Of a stretch of 64,000 nt of DNA, positions 24,448-34,393 are shown piece by piece; the first letter of the stretch is position 1; each line of letters starts with the position of its first letter. The stretch covers positions 672,330,823-672,394,822 of the forward strand of contig NC_081412.1 in the NCBI RefSeq assembly GCF_030272615.1, given 5' to 3'. Both the position numbers and the translations under genes were made by a program. The DNA comes from Cryptomeria japonica. Lineage: Eukaryota > Streptophyta > Pinopsida > Cupressales > Cupressaceae. Under the pieces are notes generated by a model. It did no database searches. It was given only the letters and a program-made list of their open reading frames with translations, and was not told the DNA's origin.

Positions 24448-24981
24448 TCAGAACACAAAGCCCTTCGGAAGGGAAGTTGTAGTAAAAATCCTTTCTCTTG
24501 GTGAGCCCCTTAAATATTTAGCAAGCACAACAGAGGCCCATTTACAACTAGGAGTTGTATATAATTTCCAAATCAACTTAGCCCCCAAAGCCTTATTTTG
24601 AATAGCCAAATCACGAATACCCGCCCCCCCCAACTCCTTGGGACGACAAACTTTATCCCATGCTAAAAGAGGGATCTTATTCCTTCCTCCTAAATTATCA
24701 TTCCAAAGGAAGGATCTGAGGGATACCTTTAAATGCTTAACAACTTGAGAAGGAGCCTGTGAAATAGACATTAGATATGTAGCTATACCACTCAAGACTG
24801 ATTTAATTAGAAGAATTTTGCCTGCCAATGTTAACCATTTATGATTCTAGGAGGAAATTCTAGAGGAGATAGAATGAACAATTTTGTCCCAAAAAGAGTT
24901 CTTATCTGCCCCAAGAAAGAAGGGAATACCTAAATACATGCAAGGGAAAGACCCAACTTGAAAGATCCAAAAGCGGATAAA
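24448..24981 (-). pseudogene. C-terminal reverse transcriptase part of the LINE
   Basis: On the - strand the sequence starts inside the RT region (FQVGSFPCMYLGIPFFLGAD) and continues to LAGKILLIKSVLSG and LLAWDKVCRPKELGGAGIRD, the RT thumb blocks of plant LINEs. A TAG lies near 24847. The catalytic aspartate block would be upstream and is lost by 5' truncation. Confidence 0.9.
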
Positions 24982-24997
24982 TATGTGTCGAGATCTT
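24982..24997. repeat. LINE target site duplication, right copy
   Basis: Identical to 21548-21563; marks the 5' truncation point of the LINE. Confidence 0.93.
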
Positions 24998-25597
24998 AAT
25001 AGCTTGTTGACAACAAAAAAAACTAAACCATGATGATTTATACAAATATAACTTGAAATTTATACATTATGACTATCTAAAGTCATTATTTCCTTATGAA
25101 AATGTAACTTCCCAACTAACCAACTATAAAACTAATAATGCATACACCAACACTTCCAGTATAACTATTTTATTGTTAAATACAAGTTAGTTGCCTCCAG
25201 ACATAGATTGGTGCCTTGAAAAGGAAGGCAGAAAATAAAAAACGGAAGTCTGAGCACTTTCTTGTTAAGTCGTGTAATGCGGTATAGCGTAAGACTAAAT
25301 AAACTATTAAACTAAACAAGTAGTGCGGTACAACTTCACCTTCTCCGATTACAATTGCTTAATTTTGGAAATGGGGGCCCCAAGTAGGAAATATTTTTTT
25401 TTGACTATCGTGAATCAGCAATTGCCTGCATACCCAACTTCAAGGACACAGAAGTTTCCATCGTTAGGTTTTTCTTTTTCCAGCACTTTCCTAGCAAGTT
25501 AAGGTGAGCCTGCCTTACCCTTTTTAAGTGGAGAACCCCTCACTTGTTCTCAAGAAATCAGCTTTGCACAAAGTTATTTAGTTGGTTTAGCGATAAG
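24998..25597. other. Single-copy-like flank, possible 5' region of a gene
   Basis: Its right half (25300-25597) is less AT-rich than the surroundings and leads into an ATG with a following splice donor. No repeat pair or transposon domain was seen. No clear TATA box can be assigned. Confidence 0.35.
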
Positions 25598-25667
25598 ATG
25601 GCTTCGGGACTCTCCAACAGCGCCAGAAATTATAGGGAAATGGAAGAAGGTAGAGATGTTATCATAG
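25598..25667 (+). CDS. Possible orphan first coding exon
   Basis: An ATG at 25598-25600 opens 23 codons (MASGLSNSARNYREMEEGRD and three more) that end at ATAG followed by the donor GTACGTAAG at 25668. The donor is a strong plant consensus. Unspliced reading hits TAA three codons on. No domain can be named from so short a piece. The next exon cannot be identified; the outer retroelement begins 1.4 kb downstream, and the NLR at 40984 has its own start. It may be a relic of another resistance-type gene or chance. Confidence 0.25.
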
Positions 25668-26349
25668 GTACGTAAGAAGTAGTTTTAATCCAAGATCTTT
25701 GTTCATTTTATATGCCTTTTTTTCAGTACTATCAGAGGAAATCAGATTAATTTTTTCTCAATTTCGATTAAAGATTTATCTTGTAATAATATGGTGAACG
25801 GTTGAGTAGCGGGTAATTGGTCACCATATAGAATTTAAAAGATTGATTTTATACGAAAATTATTGCTGCCAAACTTTCTTAGATCCAGGTTTTGAGTCGC
25901 TAGATATTTATGTCTTTGAGGAAATATATAATAGAATAGAAAGGAATAAATTTTAATTTTGTACGAGGTTAAAAAAGCGGTTTCTAAGAGTTTTCTAGTT
26001 TTGAGGACAATTATGGGATACTGTGTAGAACAATATTAGATAAAATATAATTATATGTTTTTAAGGAAATACATAATAGAATAAATTTTAATTTTGTATG
26101 AGGTTAAAAATTTGGTTTCTATGAGTTTTCCACTTTTCATGATAATTATGGAAAACTATGTATAACAACATTAGATAAAATATAAAAAAGGGTTTCTAGT
26201 ATTTCACTTTCTCTATATTCCAATGGGAGTGAGTGAAGTTGGACCCATGCCGGAGTGAGTGAAGGGTGGAAGTTGGGTATCCATGGTTGCATGAAAAGAC
26301 CAATCCCATCCATAAGCCAGGTTTTCCTTTAGAGGGTTTGATCTCTATC
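25668..26349. other. AT-rich stretch, intron-like or intergenic
   Basis: T-rich, with a near-duplicated phrase around TTTTAATTTTGTA (25954-25967 and 26087-26100), the second copy about 130 bases after the first. No coding domain seen. Confidence 0.4.
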
Positions 26350-26620
26350 TTCCTTGTTATTAAAGAGGAGTACAAAAAGATCTAGTTTTTGCTCGAGGAA
26401 GAAGACATTGTAGACCCCTTTTCATTGATATCCGACCCAATCAGACATCTCAAACTTAGATGGGATATGGTTCCAAAACTTACCCATAAGGGCTCTGCTT
26501 TGTAAATCTTCAACTAGGAATGTAAGAGCTTCATCTTCAAAAGTAACCTTTAATCGTTTTTCGTGACCATCTATTTTCGCTAGGTCCAGAAGCATTTTTG
26601 TTTAATCTTTTCCTTTGGGG
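26350..26620 (-). pseudogene. DUF4283-like fragment, LINE or transposon ORF1 type
   Basis: On the - strand one frame reads KRLKVTFEDEALTFLVED, then LQSRALMGKFWNHIPSKFEM, then SDWVGYQ and a stop. The phrase ALMGKFWN followed by a Trp-containing helix resembles DUF4283, found in ORF1-like proteins of plant LINEs and domesticated relatives. It is not linked to the LINE at 21564-24981. The assignment rests on a short pattern. Confidence 0.35.
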
Positions 26621-27082
26621 ACCCACATAAGACATATAATCTTGTGGTTCTATGTTTTGGGATTATCTTGTTGGCATCTATAAACTTTCCTCTTATGAAA
26701 GTGATGTTTCTTTCCAAATCATTTCATCTTATTGTGTCGGTCCATATAGAACCTTCTCCTTGGTGATTCCATTTTGGTTTGAAGGGAGATTTGGACCATG
26801 TAGGGTTTCTTCGACCCATTTGAAAAGTGGGCTGCGAGCTATTTTATCCCTCCAACGCAGGTCCACCAAAAGTTTGTATTGACCCATATTTAAATATAAT
26901 GTACCATTTGGCAATGATTTGGGCCAACTTATTTGTAGTGTGCGATGTTTTCTAGATATTTAAAATTATTTATCACAAAAATAAAAATTAATAAGATCAG
27001 GGTTTTGTTTTCATCATCAAGATTCAAATATGAATAAAATTTATATTTTCAAATTAATTTGCACGTATATGTTCTTGCAATG

Positions 27083-27649
27083 TGATGTAGAGGGTCAGGG
27101 GTTTTAGGTGATTTCAAGAAAATATGCTTTTAAATGCTTCACACTCCTTGCAGTTACCTAGTGTTTCCAAGGCACCTTAATGGTTTTAAAAGGGCAAATC
27201 TCAATCCACTCTCCACAATGACTCCTAAGGTTGTTAAACACCTATTCCAACCCAATCCAACAAGATTCAACTAGTTTCAAAGGTTCAAGTCTTCACCATG
27301 CTCTTAAACCCCACTATATCTGCTACTAGCCCTAGAGCCTCAATTAGGCCACCTGAGGCTGAAATAAATTGTTTTCTCCAACTTTTCCCAAATAACTCCA
27401 AAAAAAAAAATATTTTCAGACACCCTTTTCGGCTTAATACAACATATCAAAGATTGAGGGTAGGTTGTTTTGGACCATGCCTTTGCTGTCCTAAGATTGG
27501 GACAAATTTGCTTGCCAAAAACCCAAGTTTTACAAAGCAAGTGTAAGAAATAATTCTTCCCCAATATTGAAACTCTCAATAGTGTTTAGTTATGCCTCAA
27601 AACTAAGTAATATCCAATAAAAATGGTTCTATGTTCTCTTTTAATGTGC
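27083..27649 (-). repeat. Outer element 3' LTR, first part
   Basis: Collinear with 39212-39779. Starts TGATGTAGAGGGTCAGG; the other LTR starts TGATGCAGAGGGTCAGG. It ends with TGTGC, the target duplication of the inner element. Confidence 0.95.
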
Positions 27650-29336
27650 TGTAGCGTCGTAAATTGTACGCACTTGCTAGGGTGGTACAATTTCACACCT
27701 AGTTTAGCACTCGCCTTGGTGCATTTTGTATTTTGCATTGCATTTCCCCTTTAGCACTTAATTAATCAAATTAATTAGGTCTAAGGTTCTATTTCATCAT
27801 CTTCCACATCATAAAGCTGGGCCCTTTCATTAAAGTGTGCCCCTTTCATTTTATTCCTCCAATACATCATTTAATCAAAAACCCTAATTAGGTCCTACTA
27901 TGAACTTGGGGGCTTGATTTCGGGAGTCAAAACATCTTGAAATCACCTTTAACTTCGGGATTCTCTCTAAAATCATCATATCCGACGGCCCTGAAAATTT
28001 GGTGAAAAGTTGTCGGGACCATGGCGCCCGGAGAGGACCATGGCGCCCAGAGTGCACATGGTCCCGGACATTTTTCCCAAAATTTTAGGAGCACAATCCA
28101 ATCATAAAATAAAGCTTAACCCCAGGAAATTGGCAGGATATTCAATCTCTAGGTTGGCCAAAAGATGAAATTACGACCTAGGGTTTCCTACATAAGAGCT
28201 CTCTTTCTTCATTTGAAGGGATCCAAATTTTGGTTTTCAGGAACCTCATGTGCAGCGAAAGAGCAAATATTTGAAGACTTCAACAACATTCAACATCCCT
28301 CTATCAAGAACTTATCAAATTCATTCATTCATTTAGGGCTTGGAAGGCATTGAAGAACAATAGGAGATTACCGACTGAAGATTGGCTTGTACCCCTTCCT
28401 TGAGGGTTGGGTATGATTTCATGTTGTTTTCATGTCTTTGCATAAGCTTCAATATATCCTTTATTCATGCTTTAGATCACTTTGCATCTTGATTTAGAGA
28501 ATTTACATCATCATTTACAAGCAATTAGGGTTTACTTTCTAGGTTGCTCTAGTTTGCTTGCTTGCATTTTAGGATCTTGCACACACACAAGGTCTGCACA
28601 CACATTACTTTTACAATACAACTTGGCTATTCATGGAGGTGGAAATCACCGAAGTGAGGGTTTGACTAAGGCAAAACCCTATATAGCCGCCCATACCCTT
28701 TTCAGATATAAGTGCAGGTTTCAGGACTTAGACGACACCACAGGAGACAGATCCAGGAGAAGCAGACTGAGACCGACCTTCCCACCAAATTTCAGAGCAA
28801 AAGACCTAGACAGGGGTGCTAGGCACCCTGGTCCTGCTAGGACAGGGGCGCTGGGCACCCTGGTCCCTGGGACAGAGGCCCTAGGCGCCTTGGTCCTCCT
28901 GACAAACAGCATTTTTGACATTTTCGACAGTTTTCCAGAGTGCAAAACAGCAGTTTCAGGTGCAGTTTCTGGCACTGTATCAGGACAGTGGCGCCCGCGC
29001 CCCCATCCTGAACATTTTCAATCTGATTTTGACTCTGGGTACGCATTTGCATTCTTATTTCATCCTTGTATTTACAACTGTTCATTATTTAATCTCAATT
29101 TTGTAATCTTGTTATTCATTTGTACATGCATTTTGGGATTAGGACTTGAACTTGCATCATTTTATCTTTCAATTTCAATGAAGGAATAGAAATCCTAATA
29201 GGTAGCCTATGGCTCTCTCTTTCACAAGAAGAAGTAGCCAATTGTGTGATACCTCTAGGCTCTTTCGTATTCCGTAATGTGTGTCAAAAGGTAGGATTAG
29301 GGCGTGTTAACCTAGTCTCGCTTTTTCCCCTACACA
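27650..29336 (+). repeat. Inner element 5' LTR
   Basis: Begins TGTAGCGTCGTAAATTG and ends CCCCTACACA. It differs from the 3' LTR by scattered substitutions and one clear indel near 28035: here the phrase ACCATGGCGCCC occurs twice, in the 3' LTR once. It contains a GC-rich minisatellite (28810-28905) and an open frame of 235 codons (28482-29189) also found in the other LTR. Confidence 0.95.
28810..28905. repeat. GC-rich minisatellite within the inner LTR
   Basis: About three units built on the phrase CTGGGCACCCTGGTCC, each followed by a few variable bases and GGACA. The same array is at about 35537-35632 in the 3' LTR. It stands out against the AT-rich surroundings. Confidence 0.85.
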
Positions 29337-29358
29337 TTTTGGTGAACCCAACGTGAAA
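29337..29358 (+). other. Primer-binding-site-like sequence of the inner element
   Basis: Directly after the 5' LTR is TTTTGGTGAACCCAACGTG, in the position of a PBS. It is not the initiator-Met type used by the other elements here. The tRNA it would pair with was not identified. Confidence 0.6.
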
Positions 29359-29410
29359 CTTATTATTGCTTTCTCTTGCATTATGTGTTTAAATTTTATG
29401 CAATTTCAAA

Positions 29411-31462
29411 ATGTCAGATTTTTATTTGCAAGATGTTTATATTTGTGATGATTATGAGTTAGATGAAGCTTTAGATGAGTTTTTGAAACCTAAATATACC
29501 AAACCTTCATTTTACCAAAAACTCATAAACATTGTTACTATGCCATTTCATTGTGATGAGAATGATAAGTCGAATGATTCCTCTCAAGGGTACATTCCTA
29601 TCAACTCTTCCACTAAATCTAGTAACATGGTTGTTTTCAATGATCCCCTCTATGAAGAGATATCTCCTTTTGAATCAAAAGATGAACCTTTTAATAGATA
29701 TGATCATGCTTTGTTAGATGATGCCCTTGATGACTTTGTGGCTCCTAAAAAATGCTCCCTTCATGAGGATCCTTTTGTGCAAGAAGATGACATTATCCCT
29801 ACATTTCCTAGTGATGGCATTTCCTTTTCCAACAAAATTCCCACTAGAGATGATGAATTAATGATAAATGCTTACCCTTCTCCTAAAGTTTGTCTTACCC
29901 ATAAACATCCCTTAGAGAAAGAAGATGAAATAAAAAGCAATTTCCTTAATTCTCTCTCCCCTAAAGATCATATTGAACATATTTTGAGGAAAGAGGATGA
30001 GTTTAACACATCTATTGATGCTATCCCTCGTAAGGATGAGGAATTAATACACAATGTTCTCTCCTCTCCCGAAATTGACAATACTTCAAACATCCCTTTC
30101 AACCACTTCACTATTTGGGATGAACCATTAGAAGAAGGTATAGATTATTCTCTACCCCTAGCCAAAGGGGATGAAATCAAGATTGAAAACTCCCTTGATA
30201 GTTTCTCACCTTCCTTGAATCTCAATCATTCTCCATCTAAAAATAAAGCATCTCCTTCTCCTCAACTTGGCTCTACTCATAAGGATACCCTAGTTCAAAG
30301 CAAGATGGTTAAGATCTCTTTCAAAGATCTCCCTCTCAAAAGTGAGGCTTTAGAGAGTAATGTTGATTCTTCTCCTAGAGAGTTTATTCCCCATGTAGAT
30401 CCTTTGATGATAGAGGATGATATGACCTTTCCTAGTATTAGTTTTCTTACTAGAACATCAATGCCTACCCCTTGTCTCTCTCCTAAAATTGATTTAATCC
30501 GTGATAAGATTTTAGTGCAAGAGAAGACTATCAATAATTTTTCCAACACTTTTGTTCATTCCTCTAAACCATCCTTAATCAATTTGATACATGTGAATGA
30601 AACACCTAACAAACCTCTCTTCACTATCCAAGGTGCTTGTCCTTCTCAAAATTCTCAACCTTTAAATAAGCCTATCTTAGTGGTTCAAGGTGTTTATGCT
30701 AATGATTCTTTTTGCACTCCTAAGAAACCTATTATTACTGTGCAAGGAGGTTATTCTTCTAAGAGCCCTTATGAGTATGCTAAGCAACTAACTAGAGAGA
30801 GTTATCATGCAGTTGCCCATACGTATAACACAAGAAACAATAGGCAACCTCATCCTCCTCTAGTTATCCCAACTTCACTTCCTCCTTCCCAACCTATTCT
30901 TCCTCAAGCTCCACGTATTTCACAAGTTCTTGGTAAGGAATATGATCTCATAGAACAACTTAAAGCTACCCCTGCTAAGATATCCCTTTGGGATTTTATC
31001 CAAACTTCTTCCGCTCATCATGGAATGTTACAAGATGCCTTGAAAGATTTGAATGTTCCTCCACCTAATACATCTAGTAATATAGTGTCTTTGGTTAACT
31101 CTGTGATGAATCCTAAAGCTCAAATTGTGTTTACTCAAGATGAATTGCCTACTAGTGAAATTCAACATCAATATGATCCCTTGATGATTGTGGTTATCAT
31201 AAATGACACTGCTATAAGACGAACACTGGTAGATAATGGCTCTGGCCTTAATGTGTGTAGCATTAATCTATTGCATAAGATGAATGTGGATACATCCCTT
31301 ATTGAGCCTGACTCTCGTCCCATTCAAGGCTTTGATAATGTGGCTAAGTCTTCATTAGGTATTATCACCTTACCCATCACAGTGGGACCTGTTACTTTGC
31401 CCACTCCCATCCATGTTATGTCAGGAAATCTAACATACAACTTGTTATTAGGGAGACCTTAG
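29411..31462 (+). CDS. Acidic repeat protein with retropepsin-like domain, inner element
   Basis: A 683-codon frame opens with MSDFYLQDVYICDDYELDE. Residues about 1-390 are acidic, with a loosely repeated phrase (HxxPLxKEDEI, LSPK). Around residues 401, 419 and 438 come three copies of a KPIxxVQG motif. Residues about 505-535 (KEYDLIEQLKATPAKISLWD) match the conserved block upstream of protease in Tat-type plant Ty3/gypsy Gag proteins. Residues 605-683 are a retropepsin-like domain: TLVDNGSGLNVCS has D-N-G where D-S/T-G is usual, then YNLLLGRP. A TAG (31460-31462) follows GRP where the family has Trp. Host-gene origin is unlikely because LTRs enclose it. Confidence 0.85.
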   Translation: MSDFYLQDVYICDDYELDEALDEFLKPKYTKPSFYQKLINIVTMPFHCDENDKSNDSSQGYIPINSSTKSSNMVVFNDPLYEEISPFESKDEPFNRYDHALLDDALDDFVAPKKCSLHEDPFVQEDDIIPTFPSDGISFSNKIPTRDDELMINAYPSPKVCLTHKHPLEKEDEIKSNFLNSLSPKDHIEHILRKEDEFNTSIDAIPRKDEELIHNVLSSPEIDNTSNIPFNHFTIWDEPLEEGIDYSLPLAKGDEIKIENSLDSFSPSLNLNHSPSKNKASPSPQLGSTHKDTLVQSKMVKISFKDLPLKSEALESNVDSSPREFIPHVDPLMIEDDMTFPSISFLTRTSMPTPCLSPKIDLIRDKILVQEKTINNFSNTFVHSSKPSLINLIHVNETPNKPLFTIQGACPSQNSQPLNKPILVVQGVYANDSFCTPKKPIITVQGGYSSKSPYEYAKQLTRESYHAVAHTYNTRNNRQPHPPLVIPTSLPPSQPILPQAPRISQVLGKEYDLIEQLKATPAKISLWDFIQTSSAHHGMLQDALKDLNVPPPNTSSNIVSLVNSVMNPKAQIVFTQDELPTSEIQHQYDPLMIVVIINDTAIRRTLVDNGSGLNVCSINLLHKMNVDTSLIEPDSRPIQGFDNVAKSSLGIITLPITVGPVTLPTPIHVMSGNLTYNLLLGRP

Positions 31463-32503
31463 ATTCACAGTATGCAAGCTGTCCCCTCTACATTGCATAG
31501 ACAAGTTAAATTTATTTATAACAATAAGACATATACCTTGATAGGTGATACTAATCTTCAGGCTTGTTTGCAAACATCTAAGCCTTCCTCTTCTAGTGAC
31601 GACTCTTTGAACAAGATACCTATGAATGAATCCTCACTCTCTAATAGTCAAAATTCTTTGGATGAGCCTGAAGTTCCTGAAGAAGATTCTTCTCAACTCG
31701 AATTTACACATGAAAAGGCTTTTGATCTTGGGAAGGTTCTCGCAGAAGATGATTGGGGATTTCTTGATTTCAATCCCACCTTTGTAGGTGAGTATAGGGT
31801 TCCTCCTAGAGAGCTTAAAGTTAAAAAGAAGGAAGAAACTAGAGATCAATCAATCTTACCTAAACCTATGAGCAATAATTTTGTGGCCGCTTCTCAAACT
31901 TCTTCTCCTCACACTTCTAATTCTGAAGAGTTTGATTCTTTGTCTTAAGAAAAACCGCCTTCTCTTTCTGAAATGGCTGATCGTTATGGTCATGGTTTTC
32001 GCATTTTTGCTAAGCATGGGTATCATGGAAATGGTTGTGGCACTCGCGAACAAGGGATAAAAGTTCCTCTAGAAAATAATCTTCACAATTATGCCTTTGG
32101 ACTTGGCTATAATCCCTGCAAGCCCACCAAAGCATCTAAAAGACCATCTCTCAATGTGAATGCTATATTTAGTAGTGATGATGATCTCACTTCAACTAAA
32201 TCATCTTCTACTTCTGTCAACTCTCATTCCATTCATAAGGAAATCTTGGCGATGAACAAATCTCTTTATGACTCCCCTCAAATTTCTAAATCCACTTATG
32301 AATCTTTATCTCCTATTCATCATAAAGTCCTTTCCTCCAGGGATAAGGCTCTAATAAATTACACTCATCCCTCTTCTAAGATTTCTTGTGACTTTTCTTC
32401 TTCAATTTTTATCATTTTATACATGTTTTTGATCTCACTTATAGTTGAGCATTTAGCATGTCATATTCAAATACCTCATTCAATCTATCATGTCTTTAAA
32501 TAA
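31463..32503 (+). pseudogene. Continuation of inner element protein with G-patch-like domain
   Basis: After the TAG at 31460-31462 the frame continues IHSMQAVPSTLHRQVKFIYN, the normal sequence after GRPW in Tat-type proteases, to a TAA at 31946-31948. Past it, MADRYGHGFRIFAKHGYHGN and GIKVPLE, then FGLGYNPCKP, have the glycine pattern of a G-patch domain, seen at the same place in related plant elements and after protease in some retroviruses. G-patch domains bind nucleic acid or helicases. The last part to 32503 is Ser-rich and ends in a hydrophobic run. No polymerase sequence follows. Confidence 0.72.
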
Positions 32504-33504
32504 CATTAATGGCTGTTATGTTGCTCATCATTATATGACATTGGTAGCTCATTTACTGGGGGCTCATTGTCATTCATGATGGTACAATTTCAAGTGCAAT
32601 CATATTTTTGAAGAAACATAATAGCCTAATTTTTTATGTTATCTCTTGTTCCTATGGGGACAAGAGTGATTTCATACATCTCTTCTTTTTATGATTAAAA
32701 TTTCCCTTTGGGGTAATAGTGTGGAAATATTGATCATCTTTTCTTTAGAATCCTCTTTTCCTAGATATGGGAGAAGATGTGTATTTTCTTTCTTATCCTA
32801 CCCACTTCTTGTGAGGAGCATTTTACATACACTAATGTCTTGCTTGCATGAACTCATGTGAGTATGTAGTACATTTTGCTTATGTCTAAATCTCTCCCTA
32901 GAAGATTGTGTATGTCCTTCTCATTGTCCTTATCCTTGGGAGGCAATGATCTTTCCTTATTTTCATCTAAGGATCCACTTTTTCCTATTTCGTGGATGGT
33001 GTGGACTTTATTACTTGATGTTATTCCTTGTATGCATCCGTTGTTGTTCGTTAAAGGATTCTCTCTTACAAGAGGTGTAAGTCCTTGACTACAACCTCTT
33101 TTGCACTTGGTAAAATACATCTATAATGAATTCACTCTCCCAGTTGGGTTAAAAGGAGCGTCATCCTTCATTAAGAATCACTTTCACCTCGCAAAAGAAG
33201 GAAGTATTGCATTCTTATTCTCTTCTTTGTCTCATTCTAGGAGATGTTATATTTGTCTAAGACAATTCCTCTCAGGGATAGGTGTCTTTTGTACAAAGAT
33301 CTCTTCTCCTCTAAGGATCTCCTTTACACATATTACAAGATATCCCTTTTCAACTATCTTATCCTTGCTTAAAGAGTGCAAAACTCTCTTGCTTGGATCT
33401 ATGACATTGTTGCATTTTTGGGGTATCTTCTTTTGTGATGAAGGTAGGTATCCTTGTTCTACTTTTCTTATGACATAAACATTACACTTTTTGAGCAATG
33501 GGTC

Positions 33505-33615
33505 ATTCTCGAAACCAGAGCACAAACTCTTAGAGCAAGATGTCTCCGTTTTTCTTTTATGCAAGGTGATTATTCTCAGAACCAGAGCACAGACTCTTAG
33601 AGCGAGATGTCACAC
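33505..33615. repeat. Two-copy tandem repeat in the inner element
   Basis: The phrase ACCAGAGCACAAACTCTTAG and its near copy ACCAGAGCACAGACTCTTAG lie about 65 bases apart, each followed by AGC(A/G)AGATGTC. Confidence 0.85.
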
Positions 33616-33755
33616 TTTTGTACTATACATATACAGGTTGTAGCATACTCGAGCATAGACTCCTATGAGGTGCTTCTAACCTCCCTTACACACACATGCA
33701 CGAGGTTGAGTGGAGCTAGTGGCATAAGGCTAGACTTTCTTACTCTCCTCCCTTA

Positions 33756-33880
33756 CATGGATCACCTAGACAGACTCTAGGGGCTAGTTTTCCATGTCCT
33801 TTTTCCCATGGATCACCTAGACAAGATCTAGGGGCGAGAAGTCCATGTTTTCTCTCTCACTATTCTTCTCATGGATCACC
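33756..33880. repeat. Tandem repeat with CATGGATCACC units
   Basis: CATGGATCACC begins units at 33756, 33807 and 33870. The first two continue with TAGACA and a CTAGGGGC phrase. Confidence 0.85.
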
Positions 33881-34378
33881 AATGTGTGTATTCATGCCCT
33901 TTTTCCTTTCTTTACTTCTCTTTGCATTTTGTTTCCATTTACATCCTTCATCTTGTGTTAGAGAACTCTCAAATCCTCACACTCTTTGTTGTGTTTGAAT
34001 TGAGATTTAGTCCTCTTTCTTACCAAATGATTCTCCATTAGTTTTTGATCTCATATCAAATCTTCTTGTGAGCATTTGTCATCAATATTCTTTAACAATT
34101 CGAAGTGGTAAACATGATACCTTGTTTCAACTCACTAAAATTAGCAAGCCGAAACAGGGGGGGGCATATAGCTACCCTCGAATTTTCATCACCTTCCTTA
34201 GTAAGCATTAGGTGATTTTGTGATCTAACATGTGTTTTGTAGGGTGCGGTTCCTAACTGTGTACTGCAAATACCGCTGGGGGCTTCGTTCGATAGACTTA
34301 TGGATATATCCTTTTTCAAATAATGTTTACTTTTTTGTACTTTAGCTTGCATATGCACGTAGTGTTCATATGACCGCT

Positions 34379-34393
34379 AAAGTGGGGGCTAAA
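34379..34393 (+). other. Polypurine tract of the inner element
   Basis: AAAGTGGGGGCTAAA lies directly before the TG of the 3' LTR, the expected plus-strand primer site. Confidence 0.9.

Larger units (their letters stand above)
21564..24981 (-). mobile_element. 5'-truncated LINE (non-LTR retrotransposon)
   Basis: The same 16 bases, TATGTGTCGAGATCTT, flank the element at 21548-21563 and 24982-24997. A T-run follows the left copy, which on the - strand is a poly(A) tail at the 3' end. The coding part reads on the - strand from the C-terminal part of RT through a zinc-binding RT-associated domain to RNase H. The 5' end falls within the RT sequence, so endonuclease and catalytic RT blocks are gone. 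This is the standard outcome of incomplete target-primed reverse transcription. Confidence 0.93.
32504..34378 (+). other. Non-coding 3' interior of the inner element
   Basis: T-rich and full of stops. It holds two short tandem arrays (33505-33615 and 33756-33880). No RT or integrase block is present on either strand. The many short open stretches show no domain. Confidence 0.75.

Noticed and set aside
29411-31462. Host gene of 683 codons
   Set aside because: LTRs with PBS and PPT enclose it and the C-terminal part matches the pre-protease and protease blocks of Tat-type elements.
33101-33564. Open frames on both strands in the inner element interior (up to 125 codons)
   Set aside because: No recognisable domain, overlap in opposite strands, within T-rich repeat sequence.
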